Shown here in pieces: positions 45,066 through 55,901 of a stretch of 64,000 bases of DNA. Each line of letters begins with the position of its first letter. Position 1 is the first letter of the stretch. The DNA lies in NCBI GenBank assembly GCA_954871525.1, contig OX940860.1:53990724-54054723 (forward strand), written 5' to 3'. This DNA comes from Parietaria judaica. Lineage: Eukaryota > Streptophyta > Magnoliopsida > Rosales > Urticaceae. The translations under genes were made by a program, and so were the position numbers. The notes beneath the pieces were generated by a model that was given only the letters and a program-made list of their open reading frames with translations, was not told where the DNA came from and searched no databases.

Positions 45066-46100
45066 AGCCCCCCAATTTTTTTAATTGATCATTTTTAGCA
45101 CTATTTTTAAAAAAAAAATTACAAATGAACCCCTTCTGTTTACACTACAAATTTAAATCAGCCACCCCGAAGTCCAAATCCTAGTTCTGCTTATGCTTAT
45201 CGCCAATGCATTGCATCGCCTCTCTGCGTGCCGGTATTACATTCTTATTTTTGAAAGCATACATGCATAAATTACATTCTCATTTTTGAAAGTATATATT
45301 CAAAAATTAGCAGGAAGAGATTTAATGATTCAATTTACTTTATTCTCAATATTAAAAAAATCAAAAGCAAAAAAAGTAATTAAAAATCAAATTTGTAATA
45401 GAGGATATATTTTGGTTTAAATGAAACTAGAAGTAGAAGGTATATAAAAAAAATTCAAAATTGTTAGTAAGGGGTATTTTAAAGTTTTTTTTTTTTATTT
45501 AAAAAAATTAAGTTTATTAGAAGTTATATAAAAAAAATTAATTGAGAATATACTTAAGGTGCTTTTTAAATTTAAGGTTATATTTTTTTTTTGTTGAAAG
45601 AGAAGGTTATGTTGTTGCTAAAAATAAAAATTGAAGGTATAAAAAATATTTCTTTTATGGCGGAAGTACCTTTTTTCTCAAAATAGTGCCGCATATTCCC
45701 AAACTTTGAGCTGTAGTGATTAAATACTCAAAGTCGTGAAAATTACGTTTTTGATGGAGTTTTTCCTATATGTCCCTATTAACTTAAAAGCCAATTACAC
45801 ATGTATGCCTCCAATTGAACTATTTTAACACAATAAATCTCATAATGTGAGAAACAAAATATTAATTTGAGTTATATACGTGTAAAAAAACTTAACATTA
45901 ATGATGGGACGGAGTCAATCGAAATGCAAATTTCACGATCCGTGTATTTAATCAGTACAATTACAAAATCAAGAATAGGCCGTGTTAAACTTGGAGTACT
46001 ATTACCGCAATTATCCAAAACATTTATAGCAGAAGAAAGATCGTCCATCGTCGTCACCATCTTATGGCGCGAACGCGAAGCATCAAAACTCCACACGCAT
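45066..46100. other. AT-rich intergenic DNA upstream of the 46.2-kb gene
   Basis: Poly-A/T-rich with no supported ORF. The last 100-150 bases before 46180 are probably promoter/5'UTR: they contain a C/T-rich stretch and AAACCCTAGA at about 46159, but no obvious TATA box at the usual distance. Confidence 0.5.
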
Positions 46101-46179
46101 TTGCGAATCAGACAGAGACCCTTTACGCGGTGAGAGAGAATTTCCCCATTGTTGCCAAACCCTAGACTAGATTCAATCC

Positions 46180-46782
46180 ATGGCGTCCTCTCCAGGCCCC
46201 GATCTCGAGGACTACTCGGCCTCCTCCACTACCATCGCCTTCGACCGCCCTCTCCCCCTGCTCCGCGGCCCCATCCCCGCCGGCTCGACCTCCGCCGCGC
46301 CGTTCGTGCTCGCCTTCCGGGACGCCGCGGCGTGGAGGAGCGCGTTCGCGGCCTGCGAGTCGACGATCGCGGCGCAGTGCGAGGCCGCGGCGAGGCTCGG
46401 CTGCGCGATGAGCGCGTCGGGCAAGTGCCGGCCTCCGTGGTGGCGGAACCTGGCCGGGCTTAGGGTTTCCGACTACAAGGAGAGAGAGATCTGCGAGGAG
46501 AGGGAGATGGAGGGCTGTTTGGCGGCCGCGAGGGAGAAGTGCTCCGGTTTCGCCAGGGAGAAGTGCCTGAAGTCGTTCTCCGAGGCTAGGGTTTCGGCGA
46601 GGGGAAGGGGATTGACTCAGAAGCGGGCCAAGAAGCTGCTTTGTATGGCGACGGTGATGGATAAGAATCTGTTGATGGATTTCATCGGGTTGAGACGAGA
46701 GCTCGGAGCTACGAATTTTCGGGCGAGTGAATTGATCGGATCTGATTCGGAGATTGATCGCATTTTAGGAAGATCTGCTTGA
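46180..46782 (+). CDS. Conserved-looking plant protein of unknown function, cysteine-ladder
   Basis: A single-exon 200-residue ORF that stands out by high GC (CGCC-rich N-terminal half) from its AT-rich surroundings. It starts MASSPGPDLEDYSASS in a good plant context (tccATGGcg) and stops with TGA. No signal peptide or membrane segment. Residues about 40-140 are Ala/Glu/Arg-rich and likely helical. Eight cysteines fall in two sets with exact 8-residue spacing (59, 67, 75, 83 and 105, 113, 121, 129), and a ninth is at 155. Conserved-looking patches are KCRPPWWRNLAG and LLMDFIGLRRELGATNFRAS. I do not recognise the family. The strong coding bias and absence of transposon features suggest a host gene. 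Confidence 0.75.
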   Translation: MASSPGPDLEDYSASSTTIAFDRPLPLLRGPIPAGSTSAAPFVLAFRDAAAWRSAFAACESTIAAQCEAAARLGCAMSASGKCRPPWWRNLAGLRVSDYKEREICEEREMEGCLAAAREKCSGFAREKCLKSFSEARVSARGRGLTQKRAKKLLCMATVMDKNLLMDFIGLRRELGATNFRASELIGSDSEIDRILGRSA

Positions 46783-49700
46783 TATTAAACTCTGAAAGAC
46801 ATAGCATTTGAGTAATGCATCGGAGTTCGTTCATGGTAATGCTCGAGAGACAACTACAAGCTTTGGAAGACTGGTTCAGAGGTATGTTAGCTTCACTTTT
46901 GCCTTTCTGATTACCCCATTCCCAGATATGAGATATCGTATAGCATTGTCATACATATCATCGAAGTATTGCTTGCATATCATCCTGGATTTGGATTTTC
47001 GAATTGAATTTAATCAGTGATGGTTGATGAAAGAGTATCTAGTTTTGACTTGTTTGCTATAGATAATAGATTTTTAACCGAAAAACCGTTGCGCTTAACG
47101 TCCAACCGTTCTTTTTACGTTTGGATTTGGGAGAAATTGGGAGTGTTCACTACCTCAAGCTATAGTATATAGCTCGCGTTTGACTGTTGTAATCGGTATG
47201 AATGTGCTTCTGTGCTGTATGTTAAGCGACCAAATCGTGCTAATCATTTGCCTTGTGTGAGACTCGTACATCAAAGAGAAAAGAAAATACAGAGTAAAGT
47301 ATTAATTTCCGTTAGTCCCATCATTTCGCGCTCCTTGTTCGATGTCTATTTCAACACTACCAAACCATTAACAACGACCTTATTTTATACTATTTTCAGC
47401 TACTTTTCCACTGCTATAACAATTTTTAAGCACCAACAATGCCACTGTTGTGCTGGGAAATTTGTTTCAACTCTCTGCGACGCACTCACGTCCCTCTTAG
47501 GTCATCGGTGATTCTAAACTTAATTGTTTCTTCCCCTTCCCCAAAATAGGGTAACTTATTTTGGCCAATGGAACGATACACATGGACGATGAGGAAGTGA
47601 GATGACAAAATGATTTTGGTGAAAGAAATTAATGAGCCATCCATTTTATCTCTATATTATGTAAATATTTTTTTATTTTCCTTATAAAAATTTTGTACCC
47701 TTTGCATTGTAATTTATCATAAAACCATATTTGGATTTGTTGGGATTAATTTTCTTGGTGACTCATTTGTCCAACTCTTGCCTCTTTTAATTTGTTATTT
47801 TGGGAGCCGTTTTAGGCTTTCTTAGCCTAGAAGTTACTTCCAAGTTTGTTTGGATAGTTTTTGACAAAGCTGCGACAGTGGCTTTTCAAGTATCGCTAAC
47901 AAAAAAATATATATAAAAATGATATGTTTTGTTATTGTTGTGTGGTTCTGTTAAGGTCCTTTAAGAAATCTAGTGCTAAATTCTTAATGGCCACTGCTTT
48001 TTTATATTATGGTCTTCTACCAAATAGGCACAAGTTTTGTACCTAAACTTCAGTTTGCTCCTATAAAAGTTTGTCCAAAATTTACACTGCTATGATTTAC
48101 TTGGTAACACTGATCAGTGACTGCTCAATGCTCATGGTTGAAAAATATTTTCGTTAAGAGTAAAAAAAGAGTTTAGGCCATTCTACTCTGCATTGGCTTG
48201 GACTATTGAAGAAGCTTGTTCTCACAACTCCTTTTTTTTTTCTTTTTTCTTTTTTCTTTTCAGGATTTTACCCTACACCATGCATTGTTTATTTATGTCT
48301 CTATGAATAATCAAATGCTTAGATATATTGTTGAAAAGTTGTACTACCACAAAATTGGTATTTTCATCTGATGATATTTGATTGATGAATCAGAGAAAAG
48401 CAGTAAAGATAGACGAGGAGAAAAAAGAAAGATATAATCCAGAGATATAGTAGTAATCGTTCATCAGATGAAATCAACATCAACTAAGACTATAGATCTG
48501 GGGAATTTTAACACAACCTTAGATTATAATGATACTTAATGATTGCTATAATAAGGCTATACAGATAGAATTGTCATCACAAATCACAATCTGTACTACT
48601 TCCTCCTTCATGTGCTAGTAATGAAGTTATGCAGATAGCGAAGGCCAGAAAATGGCTAATCAGTCGAATAAATATGAAGATCTGGAAATTTACTTGGATG
48701 ATTAACTAGATTATCACTGAGGCTGTCCCTTGAGTTTTAAATTTCTTGACTGGTGAAAAGAATTTTAGATAGATGACGATAGGATATTGTTGGGGTGAAA
48801 GTTTTTGCAAAGTCCAGGTCTGGTCTAAGTTTATAAACCGGAAATCGGAACCGGGCTGATCTTTCAAAAACTGGGCGGGCCCAATTTTCGATGTGGGTGC
48901 TGTTATCTTTTAATTAATTTATTATAGTTTTAGCCTTTAGAATTCTATTATATGCTTAAATCATGTATGATTTGGAGTTTAGATAGTTTATGTTTATTAT
49001 TTGATTTAAAAATATTTTGCTCATGTAACTATTTGTAAAAAATAATCTCATAACCTGGCCAGTTTTTTAGCTTGGCCCCGGCCCTTTTTATCCCGGTTTA
49101 AAAAGACGGGGCTTTTCCGAAACTGGGCCGAATAAAGGTCAAAAGTACAGTCCAGGTTTCACCAGCTGGATTTTGAGCTTTGACCTATGATTTTAATTAA
49201 GTGCGTATACTAGTTTGCTGATCAGTATAAGTATGATTGGGTTTCCTCATAGATGGGTCAGTTGAGCCCAATAATTTAATGCCTTGGGCTTGCCTCAAAT
49301 AAGCCCAATATAAATACTCTTAATTTCTTTCAATTTGTCTTCTTGTCCTTCAACTTTCATAGTACCGACTTTTGATTACAGTGATTTTTTTTTTTTCGAA
49401 AACAGAGTATTGTTGTTTTAAAAATCAAATATTTCATTACAGTGAATTTTTACAGTGTAAAGATTTGGCTTTATTGTTTAAAGATATATCTATTATACAA
49501 TGACTAGTATCTAGTCAATTCCTCGTGCAAATTCCATGAAATTACATGGATTTTTCTACCACGTGATTGCTGATTCAGAAAGTGTGTTTCCAAAGGCAAA
49601 TGATTTAAAACTATTATGGTTTACTTTTAATTAAACACTATCCTTTTAGGTAGCTGAGTTCTAAAAATTGTTTGTTGCTGACTTGCTCAGTCTTTGTTTT

Positions 49701-50222
49701 TTATTTCTTCATTGGAAGGTATTTTCTTTCAAAAGTTGCATTTGTAAAATCGGGAGGCTGTACCGGGATCGATCCCGGGCTTTAGGCCTTCTGAAATCAC
49801 TTTGGTCCCATTTTCTGAAACCTGTCATTTCAACAAGGAATTAGGTTTGTGCCACTGCCACAACGTTTGGAATTTATTTTTATTCATCATAAAAATCCAA
49901 TTATCTACACGGATTTTGAAATGGTTTAAAAAATAGCAAAAAAAAAATACACATTCAAGTCAAAATAATATAGTCTAATCTTTAAAAAATACATGATTTT
50001 GGTCAAATGAAAAGTTAAATTGAAAAAAAAAAAAAAAACTGGGGGAATTCGCCTGACCCGGTTTTTGAAAGTTTTTGCTTTGGGCCATTTGTGTTACTCC
50101 CCCCCGGATTGGTCCAGGTTGGACCTGATTCTCAGTTCTCTGTCTAAAGCTCAGTTTTCGGGTCAAAACTTGACCCGTACTCCTAAGATAGTCTTGAATA
50201 GGATTATTTGGCCTTTGATAAT
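46783..50222. other. Long intergenic region with weak MITE remnants
   Basis: It starts with the probable 3'UTR of the 46.2-kb gene (a possible splice donor AG/GTATGT near 46879 could mark a 3'UTR intron). Nothing else codes convincingly. About 48791-49170 has hAT-MITE-like ends (GGGGTGAAA and TTTCACCA) and CCGG-rich interior. There are pyrimidine tracts near 48230-48260 and poly-A near 50024-50038. Confidence 0.5.
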
Positions 50223-51058
50223 TGTTGAGGTCGGATTTGGTCAAATCTCCCCCTCAACACTTTTCGTGTCGTTTTGCCCACGAACGACATGAAAAGCGGA
50301 AAAGAAGTTCATCGCTCGAGGGGATTATCCCCGACGAGGATTATCCCCGAGGAAGTTCATCGCTCGAGGGGATTATCCCCGACGAGGATTATCCCCGAGG
50401 AAGTTAAACTGCGAGAAAGCACGGCCACACAGAAGCAAGTTGCGATGAAGCGTCCCATCACGCTCGTCTCGAGGAACTTCGTCATGATGATCAGCGCAGG
50501 GCCCAATGACGGGTGAAGAGATGTGCATTTAATGAAGCTCACCTACCCACCCGATAAGAAGCGTCAGCGACGAGGCGCAGGGCCCAATGACGGCTGAAGA
50601 GATGTGCATTTAATGCAGCTCACCTACCCAAAATGACAGTCTGCTCGGATGCGATATAAAGCAGAAATCTGCCGTGCTTTCCCTCAAATCACTTTAGGAA
50701 ACGAATGATGAAAGGAGAAAGCCGAGAAGAGGACTAAATGCAAACTCTATAAAAGGCAAGAGAAGCCTCATAGAAAGGGGGACCGAGACAGAAGAAAGAA
50801 ACTAATAGAGAAAGAAACGCCAATCTTAAAGAGATTTCTTTGTATTTTTGAGTACCGATCTATTGTAATCCGATTATATTGAGATTAGAGAGCGTCGACG
50901 TATATTTGTTCATCATACTCCGGGTGTCCAGCTAATAAACGGGAGAAACCGAGCCCTTTCGGGAATATAATAAATCAGGAATATTCGTGTTTATATTATT
51001 ATTGTTTCATTTGATTATTCTTGTGACTGGAAAAGGGCGGTGAAAATCGCCCTCTACA
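50223..51058 (+). mobile_element. Solo LTR with duplicated U3 segments
   Basis: It starts TGTTGAGG and ends CCTCTACA, with a perfect 5-bp target duplication ATAAT (50218-50222 and 51059-51063). It contains a TATA-like motif CTATAAAAGG near 50748, an AATAAA-like signal near 50978 and no internal retrotransposon sequence. U3 holds a 48-bp tandem duplication (about 50307-50402) and a diverged roughly 56-bp direct repeat (about 50493 and 50575). Confidence 0.9.
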
Positions 51059-51989
51059 ATAATTACGTAAGGGTTCTGCTCAAGTGTCAAAATCTATTGA
51101 GAGTGAAGCCTCAACTTGTGAGTGTATATTTCTCTATTGGACTCGACCTTATATTGAAGTAATTTGTACAAGACCTATTTACTTCCGAATTGAAATAGTT
51201 TGGTGGTTTCCAAAACTTCATAAGCTTTTTTAGTGGCAAGTGATTGAGCTCTTTACTAGTCCCAAAAATGTGGATCCGGTTTAAAACCCGGATCCACTTT
51301 TTTTTTTTAAAAAAAACGGACCCGGAATTATCCGGGTCCGGAAAAAACCGGACCCGGAACAATCCGGGTCCGGATAAAGTCGGAACCGGATATATCCGGT
51401 TCCGGTATATTTAAAAAATTAAAAAAAAAAAAATTTGAGTGGGATCTGAGCCGTTGGATCAAATCCATCAACGGCTCAGATCATAGAGCCGTTGGGCTTT
51501 TAACTTTCTGCGGCAAAAGTACCTGCCACGCGTCATGTTTTGGAGCTGTTGGGGAGGCAACGGCTATATTGCCTCGGGGTCCCCAAAAATGACCGTTGGG
51601 GCTTTATTACACCCTCTTTCTCGAATTCCTTCACATTTTTCCCTATAAATACCTCATCCCACTCTCATTTTTTTCACACAACATCTTCTCTTCATCTCAA
51701 ACTCTCCCAATCTCTCTCAAGCTCTCAAATTTCCGATTTTAATCTATAGTTTAGCTACTTTATATTTATTTAAATACTATCTATTTTTAGTTTAATACAT
51801 TGTTTAGGTATTTTAGTTGTTATTAGTTTAGTTTATTTAGTTGTTATTATTATTAGTAATAGTATTAGGTATTTATTTTAGTTGTTATTATTATTAGTAT
51901 TAGGTATTTATTTTAGTTGTTATTATTAGTGTTATATAGTTTTAATCTAGCTTAATTTATCGTTAATATTAGATTAATTTATCGTTAAT

Positions 51990-53293
51990 ATGTCGAGTGG
52001 CAACAACCGTTGTCGAGGACGTCCCGATGTCCGAGGAAAAGGACGGGCTACTATTCCGTCGCCGAGGTCGATTAATAGCGGGGCCGGGACGGCTTTTAGT
52101 CAACATAATTATAATGTCGGTGTTATGAATCAACACAATGTTCCACTTCCCGGTTCTTCTAGCCAACCGTTACCGGCACATCCTCAATATGTTGCCGGTG
52201 GCGTCGGGCCGAACCAACAATTGTTATTTTCTCAAGGTCACGGCGGTGGTTTTACTAACTTACTCAATTATCAAGGTACAAATATTCCGGAATGGCAAAG
52301 CCTTAGCAACGAGCAACAATATCAAGCACAATACCAACATCAAGCGAATCAAGCCCACGAAAGCGAGGTAAAAATCGAGTTTAATTTGTGATATTAATTT
52401 GTCACGTCTCTTGAAAGTCTTAGTATGCTCTGTGGTTGCGGTTCCGACTGATCTTCCACATCAGAAACGAATTTCTTGAGATTTTTTGTTGGTTTCATTT
52501 AATCATATTAGTTTAATTTGTTTAATTAGTTAATAATCATTTAATCATACTAGTTTAATAATCATATTAGTTTAATTAGTTAGTTAATTAATTAATCACA
52601 TGTCTCTTGAAAGTCTTAGTATGCTCTGTGGTTGCGGTTCCGACTGATCTTCCACATCAGAAACGAATTTCTTGAGATTTAAATAATCAATTAATCATAT
52701 TAGCTTAATTAAACTTTAAATAGTTACTTAAATAAGTTAAAAAAATTAAAAAAGGTAATTTGTATGTGTGGTGATAATTATGAAGTTCTTATTGGATTGG
52801 TGTCTTAGAAAGATTGGTTTTTAAATAAGGTTTGCTTTGCAATCTCCTCCAAGCTAGCCTGGGAACCTCGGGGAGTTCTGTCTAGAAAAGCTTGGGCCTA
52901 AAGTGAGATCATAGCATCCTTTCCAGTCGATCTGGCCTTGGAACCTCGGGGAGTTCCGTCTAAAAGAGCTTGATAATTATTTTCACACATAAAAAATACT
53001 ATTTTTATGTTTGTTAACTTTTTTAATTAACTATATGAAATTTAATTAAATTAATATGATTAATATTTATATTTAATCCATGTTAAATTAATATTGTTAA
53101 ATTAATATTAATATTTCATTATTTTTTTCAGGGAAATAGGTCGAGGAACCAATCCAACGACGTCGACGATGATGATGAGGACGACGATGCGGATGACCCG
53201 AATCAAGGCGATGACGCCGACGTCGCCGAGGAGGAGGAGGTTCCTGGAGGCAGAGGTCTGCCCCGCATCCGCCGCCGAGGAAGCGAAAGAAAT
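51990..53293 (+). CDS. hAT transposase N-terminal exons 1 and 2
   Basis: Exon 1 is about 51990-52367: MSSGNNRCRGRPDVRGKG, then a Gln/Asn-rich stretch, ending AHESE before GTAAAA. Exon 2 starts at 53132 after a TTTTTTCAG acceptor, in the same phase: GNRSRNQSNDVDDDDEDDD and an acidic stretch. This frame then runs into TAA at 53294-53296, whereas the BED finger and catalytic part lie in another frame. One indel between about 53215 and 53293 therefore disconnects the N terminus. The large intron (52368-53131) contains two internal repeat pairs. Exon borders are predicted by eye. Confidence 0.65.
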
Positions 53294-53301
53294 TAACGGG
53301 T

Positions 53302-54747
53302 TTGGTGTGGCAGAACGACTTCCGGTCCGAGTATAGATACAACTACTCCACCGGTTTGGAAGATAGGTACGGAATTTGCGTCCACTGCGGCAAAGAATTC
53401 ACGGCCCATCCGAAGAGCAACGGCAACTCCCGCCTACAAAAGCACGCCGAGCGGTGCAAAAGGTTACAGCGGGAGAAAGAGGTAAGTCGTCTATCCGATG
53501 AAATATATAGGGAAGCTGTGGCTGAGTGGGTTATACGTGATGGTATGCCTATATCGGCGCCCGAGGGCGAAGGTTTTAATAAAATGATGATGAAGTTGGC
53601 GCCGATAAACTATAGGGAAATCACGTATTATATAACCCACGAAACGATTCTAAAATTTTATGAAAAGCAAAGGGCCGATTTACATGAAATGTTCCAAAGA
53701 TCTTCTTACAAATTTTCTCTAACGTCGGATTGTTGGAAAGGCCATGCTAATGATGATTATATTACCGTCGTAGCTCATTTTATTAATGATCAATGGAATA
53801 TGGAAAAGCGCATTATAGGTTTTAAGCCGATGAGGGTTAGGCACACATCAGTAAACCTAGCCGAGGCTATCATAGAGGTTTTGTCGGATTGGAACCTCAA
53901 GGATATAGTTGTTTCTATTACGTTGGATAACGCTAGTGCGCATGCCGGTGCCATGGAAATAATGAAGGAAAGTTTGACCAATCTTAGGGATAGTCATTTT
54001 CATCAAAGGTGTGCATGTCATATTATTAACTTGATTGTTCAATCTGGTATGAGTGTTATTTCTGGAAGTATCGCGAAAATAAGGGACGTTATTATATATA
54101 TCCGAGCATCTACGCAGCGTACCGTTTCTTGGGAAGATTGTTGCAGGACTAACAATTACAGGATTAGAACGTTTCAACCGGACATGCCGATCCGCTGGAA
54201 CTCGACTTACATGATGTTGGATGCTGTCCTACCGTACAAGGAGCTTCTTACGAACTGGATCAACAGCCCGGAGCACGACTACCGCGAAGACATCACTGCA
54301 GAAGATTGGATATCCGCTATCCAATTCCAGGCTTTTCTTCACCTTTTTAATCAAATTACTATTGATTTATCTCACGTTTACTCACCCACGTCTCAAAGAG
54401 CTTTGCCCGCTGTTTTTGATATTTTGTGTCATTTTGAAACTGCAAAAAATAATCCTTTATTTGCCAATGTACTAACACCTATGATTTCAAAATTCCAGAC
54501 TTATTGGAGTTCTGAAAGGCTTCCGTTTTTATATTGCGCCGCAGTTATCGTAGATCCGACGCTTAAACTTTCTCAATTGCAGGATGTCTTACAAGCGATG
54601 CAAGATATGACGGGGGAGCCCTACATGACGGACAATTACTTCGACGCGGATCAAAAGATGAAGGAACTTTACCAAGAGTACGAGCGAAGATTTACCGAGG
54701 CTGAAGATCAGATGGATGAAACGAATCCGCAACAACAACAAACTCAG
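53302..54747 (+). CDS. hAT transposase, BED zinc finger and catalytic domain
   Basis: An open stretch from 53215 to the donor at 54748 (CTCAG/GTAATT). It contains a basic nuclear-signal-like PPRKRKK (53272-53292), the BED finger CVHCGKEFTAHPKSNGNSRL...HAERC, and an RNase-H-like core with SLTSDCWKG and VSITLDNASAHAG as the first two catalytic aspartates. CACHIINLIVQSG and PIRWNSTYMML are hAT hallmarks, and a Gln-rich end follows. It acts in the nucleus on the element ends. The stated start is the first open near-cognate codon; true initiation is in exon 1. Confidence 0.9.
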
Positions 54748-54859
54748 GTAATTTTTTATTATAAGTTTTAATTTCTTAATTTACTCATTTAAATTCTTAA
54801 TTTACTCTAAATTTTAATTTATTAACATTCTAAATGTTTTTTTTTTCTTTTCAATATAG

Positions 54860-55357
54860 GGCGGACACGGGGCCGGTTCACCATACATGTACAATCACCG
54901 GTTATTCTGCAACCTTACGTCCCTCGGGCAAGGCGGCGGCGTTACGTCTTCTTCACCGGGTTCACAAGGAAGCGGAAGTTCGGGATCTCGTGTTCCTGGT
55001 CGACGTCGTCGTCGCAGAGCCATCGACGAGTACGCCCGGTTCTGCAACCTTCCTCCAACACCGTGTCCGGATGAAGGCCTTGACATCCTTAAATGGTGGC
55101 ACATGAACCAATCTGAGTATCCGGTTTTATCCATGTTAGCTCGGGACATTCTCACAATCCCGATCTCAACGGTATCATCGGAGGCGGCGTTCTCATTGGC
55201 CGGAAGGTTGTTAGAGCCTCGTCGCAAGTCAACGGCGTCAAAAATGGTCAAGATCCTTATGCTTTCGAGAGATTGGATTATGGCCAACCAGCGACAACAA
55301 GAAAACGATATGGTAGACAAAGAAATGGCGAATTACTTTGCGAATATTCAAGTGTAA
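54860..55357 (+). CDS. hAT transposase C-terminal exon with dimerisation domain
   Basis: After acceptor ATATAG, the phase-0 exon reads GGHGAGSPYMYNHRLF, a basic Ser/Gly-rich spacer with VPGRRRRRRAIDEYAR, then the hAT C-terminal dimerisation domain LDILKWWHMNQSEYPVLSML and ISTVSSEAAFSLAGRLLEPR, ending ANYFANIQV and TAA. The SSEAAFS glutamate is the expected third catalytic residue. Confidence 0.9.
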   Translation, partial: GGHGAGSPYMYNHRLFCNLTSLGQGGGVTSSSPGSQGSGSSGSRVPGRRRRRRAIDEYARFCNLPPTPCPDEGLDILKWWHMNQSEYPVLSMLARDILTIPISTVSSEAAFSLAGRLLEPRRKSTASKMVKILMLSRDWIMANQRQQENDMVDKEMANYFANIQV

Positions 55358-55901
55358 TTCCTTTTTAGTTGTTCGTTTTTCTTGTTGTACTACGCTTTTG
55401 AAATTTTCTTTGACTTTGGACCTTTGGCTGTAGAAGTTGTAACTTGTACTGTTTTACCGTTGTACGTTCCTATCCAAATCCGAATCCGATCTTGAGTTTG
55501 TTTTGTTGAATAAAAACGCATTTTTATTTTTATTTTTCGTTGTATACTTTAATTTTTATTTAATTCATGTTTGTTTATAAAGAAATATTCAAACACATAA
55601 ATAACTTAAGAATTTAAACTTTTATTATTTTTAAATTAAAACCGAACTTAGGTCTAAATCTAATAACTTAATAAGTACCAAAATGTTGTATTTGAACAAC
55701 TAAACAACATAAAGATTAAAGGGACTAAACATTAAATAAAATAATTTAAATTAAAAAAAAAAAATAGAAACTCGGAACCGGATTTATCCGGGATTTTTTT
55801 TATCCGGAACCGGATAAATCCGGGTCCGGGTTTTGGGCGGCAAATTTTTTTTTGTCCGACCGGTGTGCTTTTTGTCTCGGATTTTGGGGACTACTCTTTA
55901 C

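Larger units (their letters stand above)
51257..55893 (+). mobile_element. hAT DNA transposon carrying a multi-exon transposase
   Basis: Ends TAGTCCCAAAAAT and, inverted, TAGTCCCCAAAAT form short terminal inverted repeats. A perfect 8-bp target duplication CTCTTTAC lies at 51249-51256 and 55894-55901. Subterminal regions (51270-51405 and 55760-55860) are packed with inverted CCGGGTCCGG / CCGGAACCGG motifs, typical transposase-binding arrays. Internally there are transposase exons with BED finger and hAT dimerisation domain. Only one frameshift is evident, so the copy is fairly young. Confidence 0.96.

Noticed and set aside
50307..50402. Two identical 48-bp repeats resembling CRISPR-like or satellite units
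   Set aside because: They are directly adjacent, only two copies, and lie in the U3 of a solo LTR in a plant genome.
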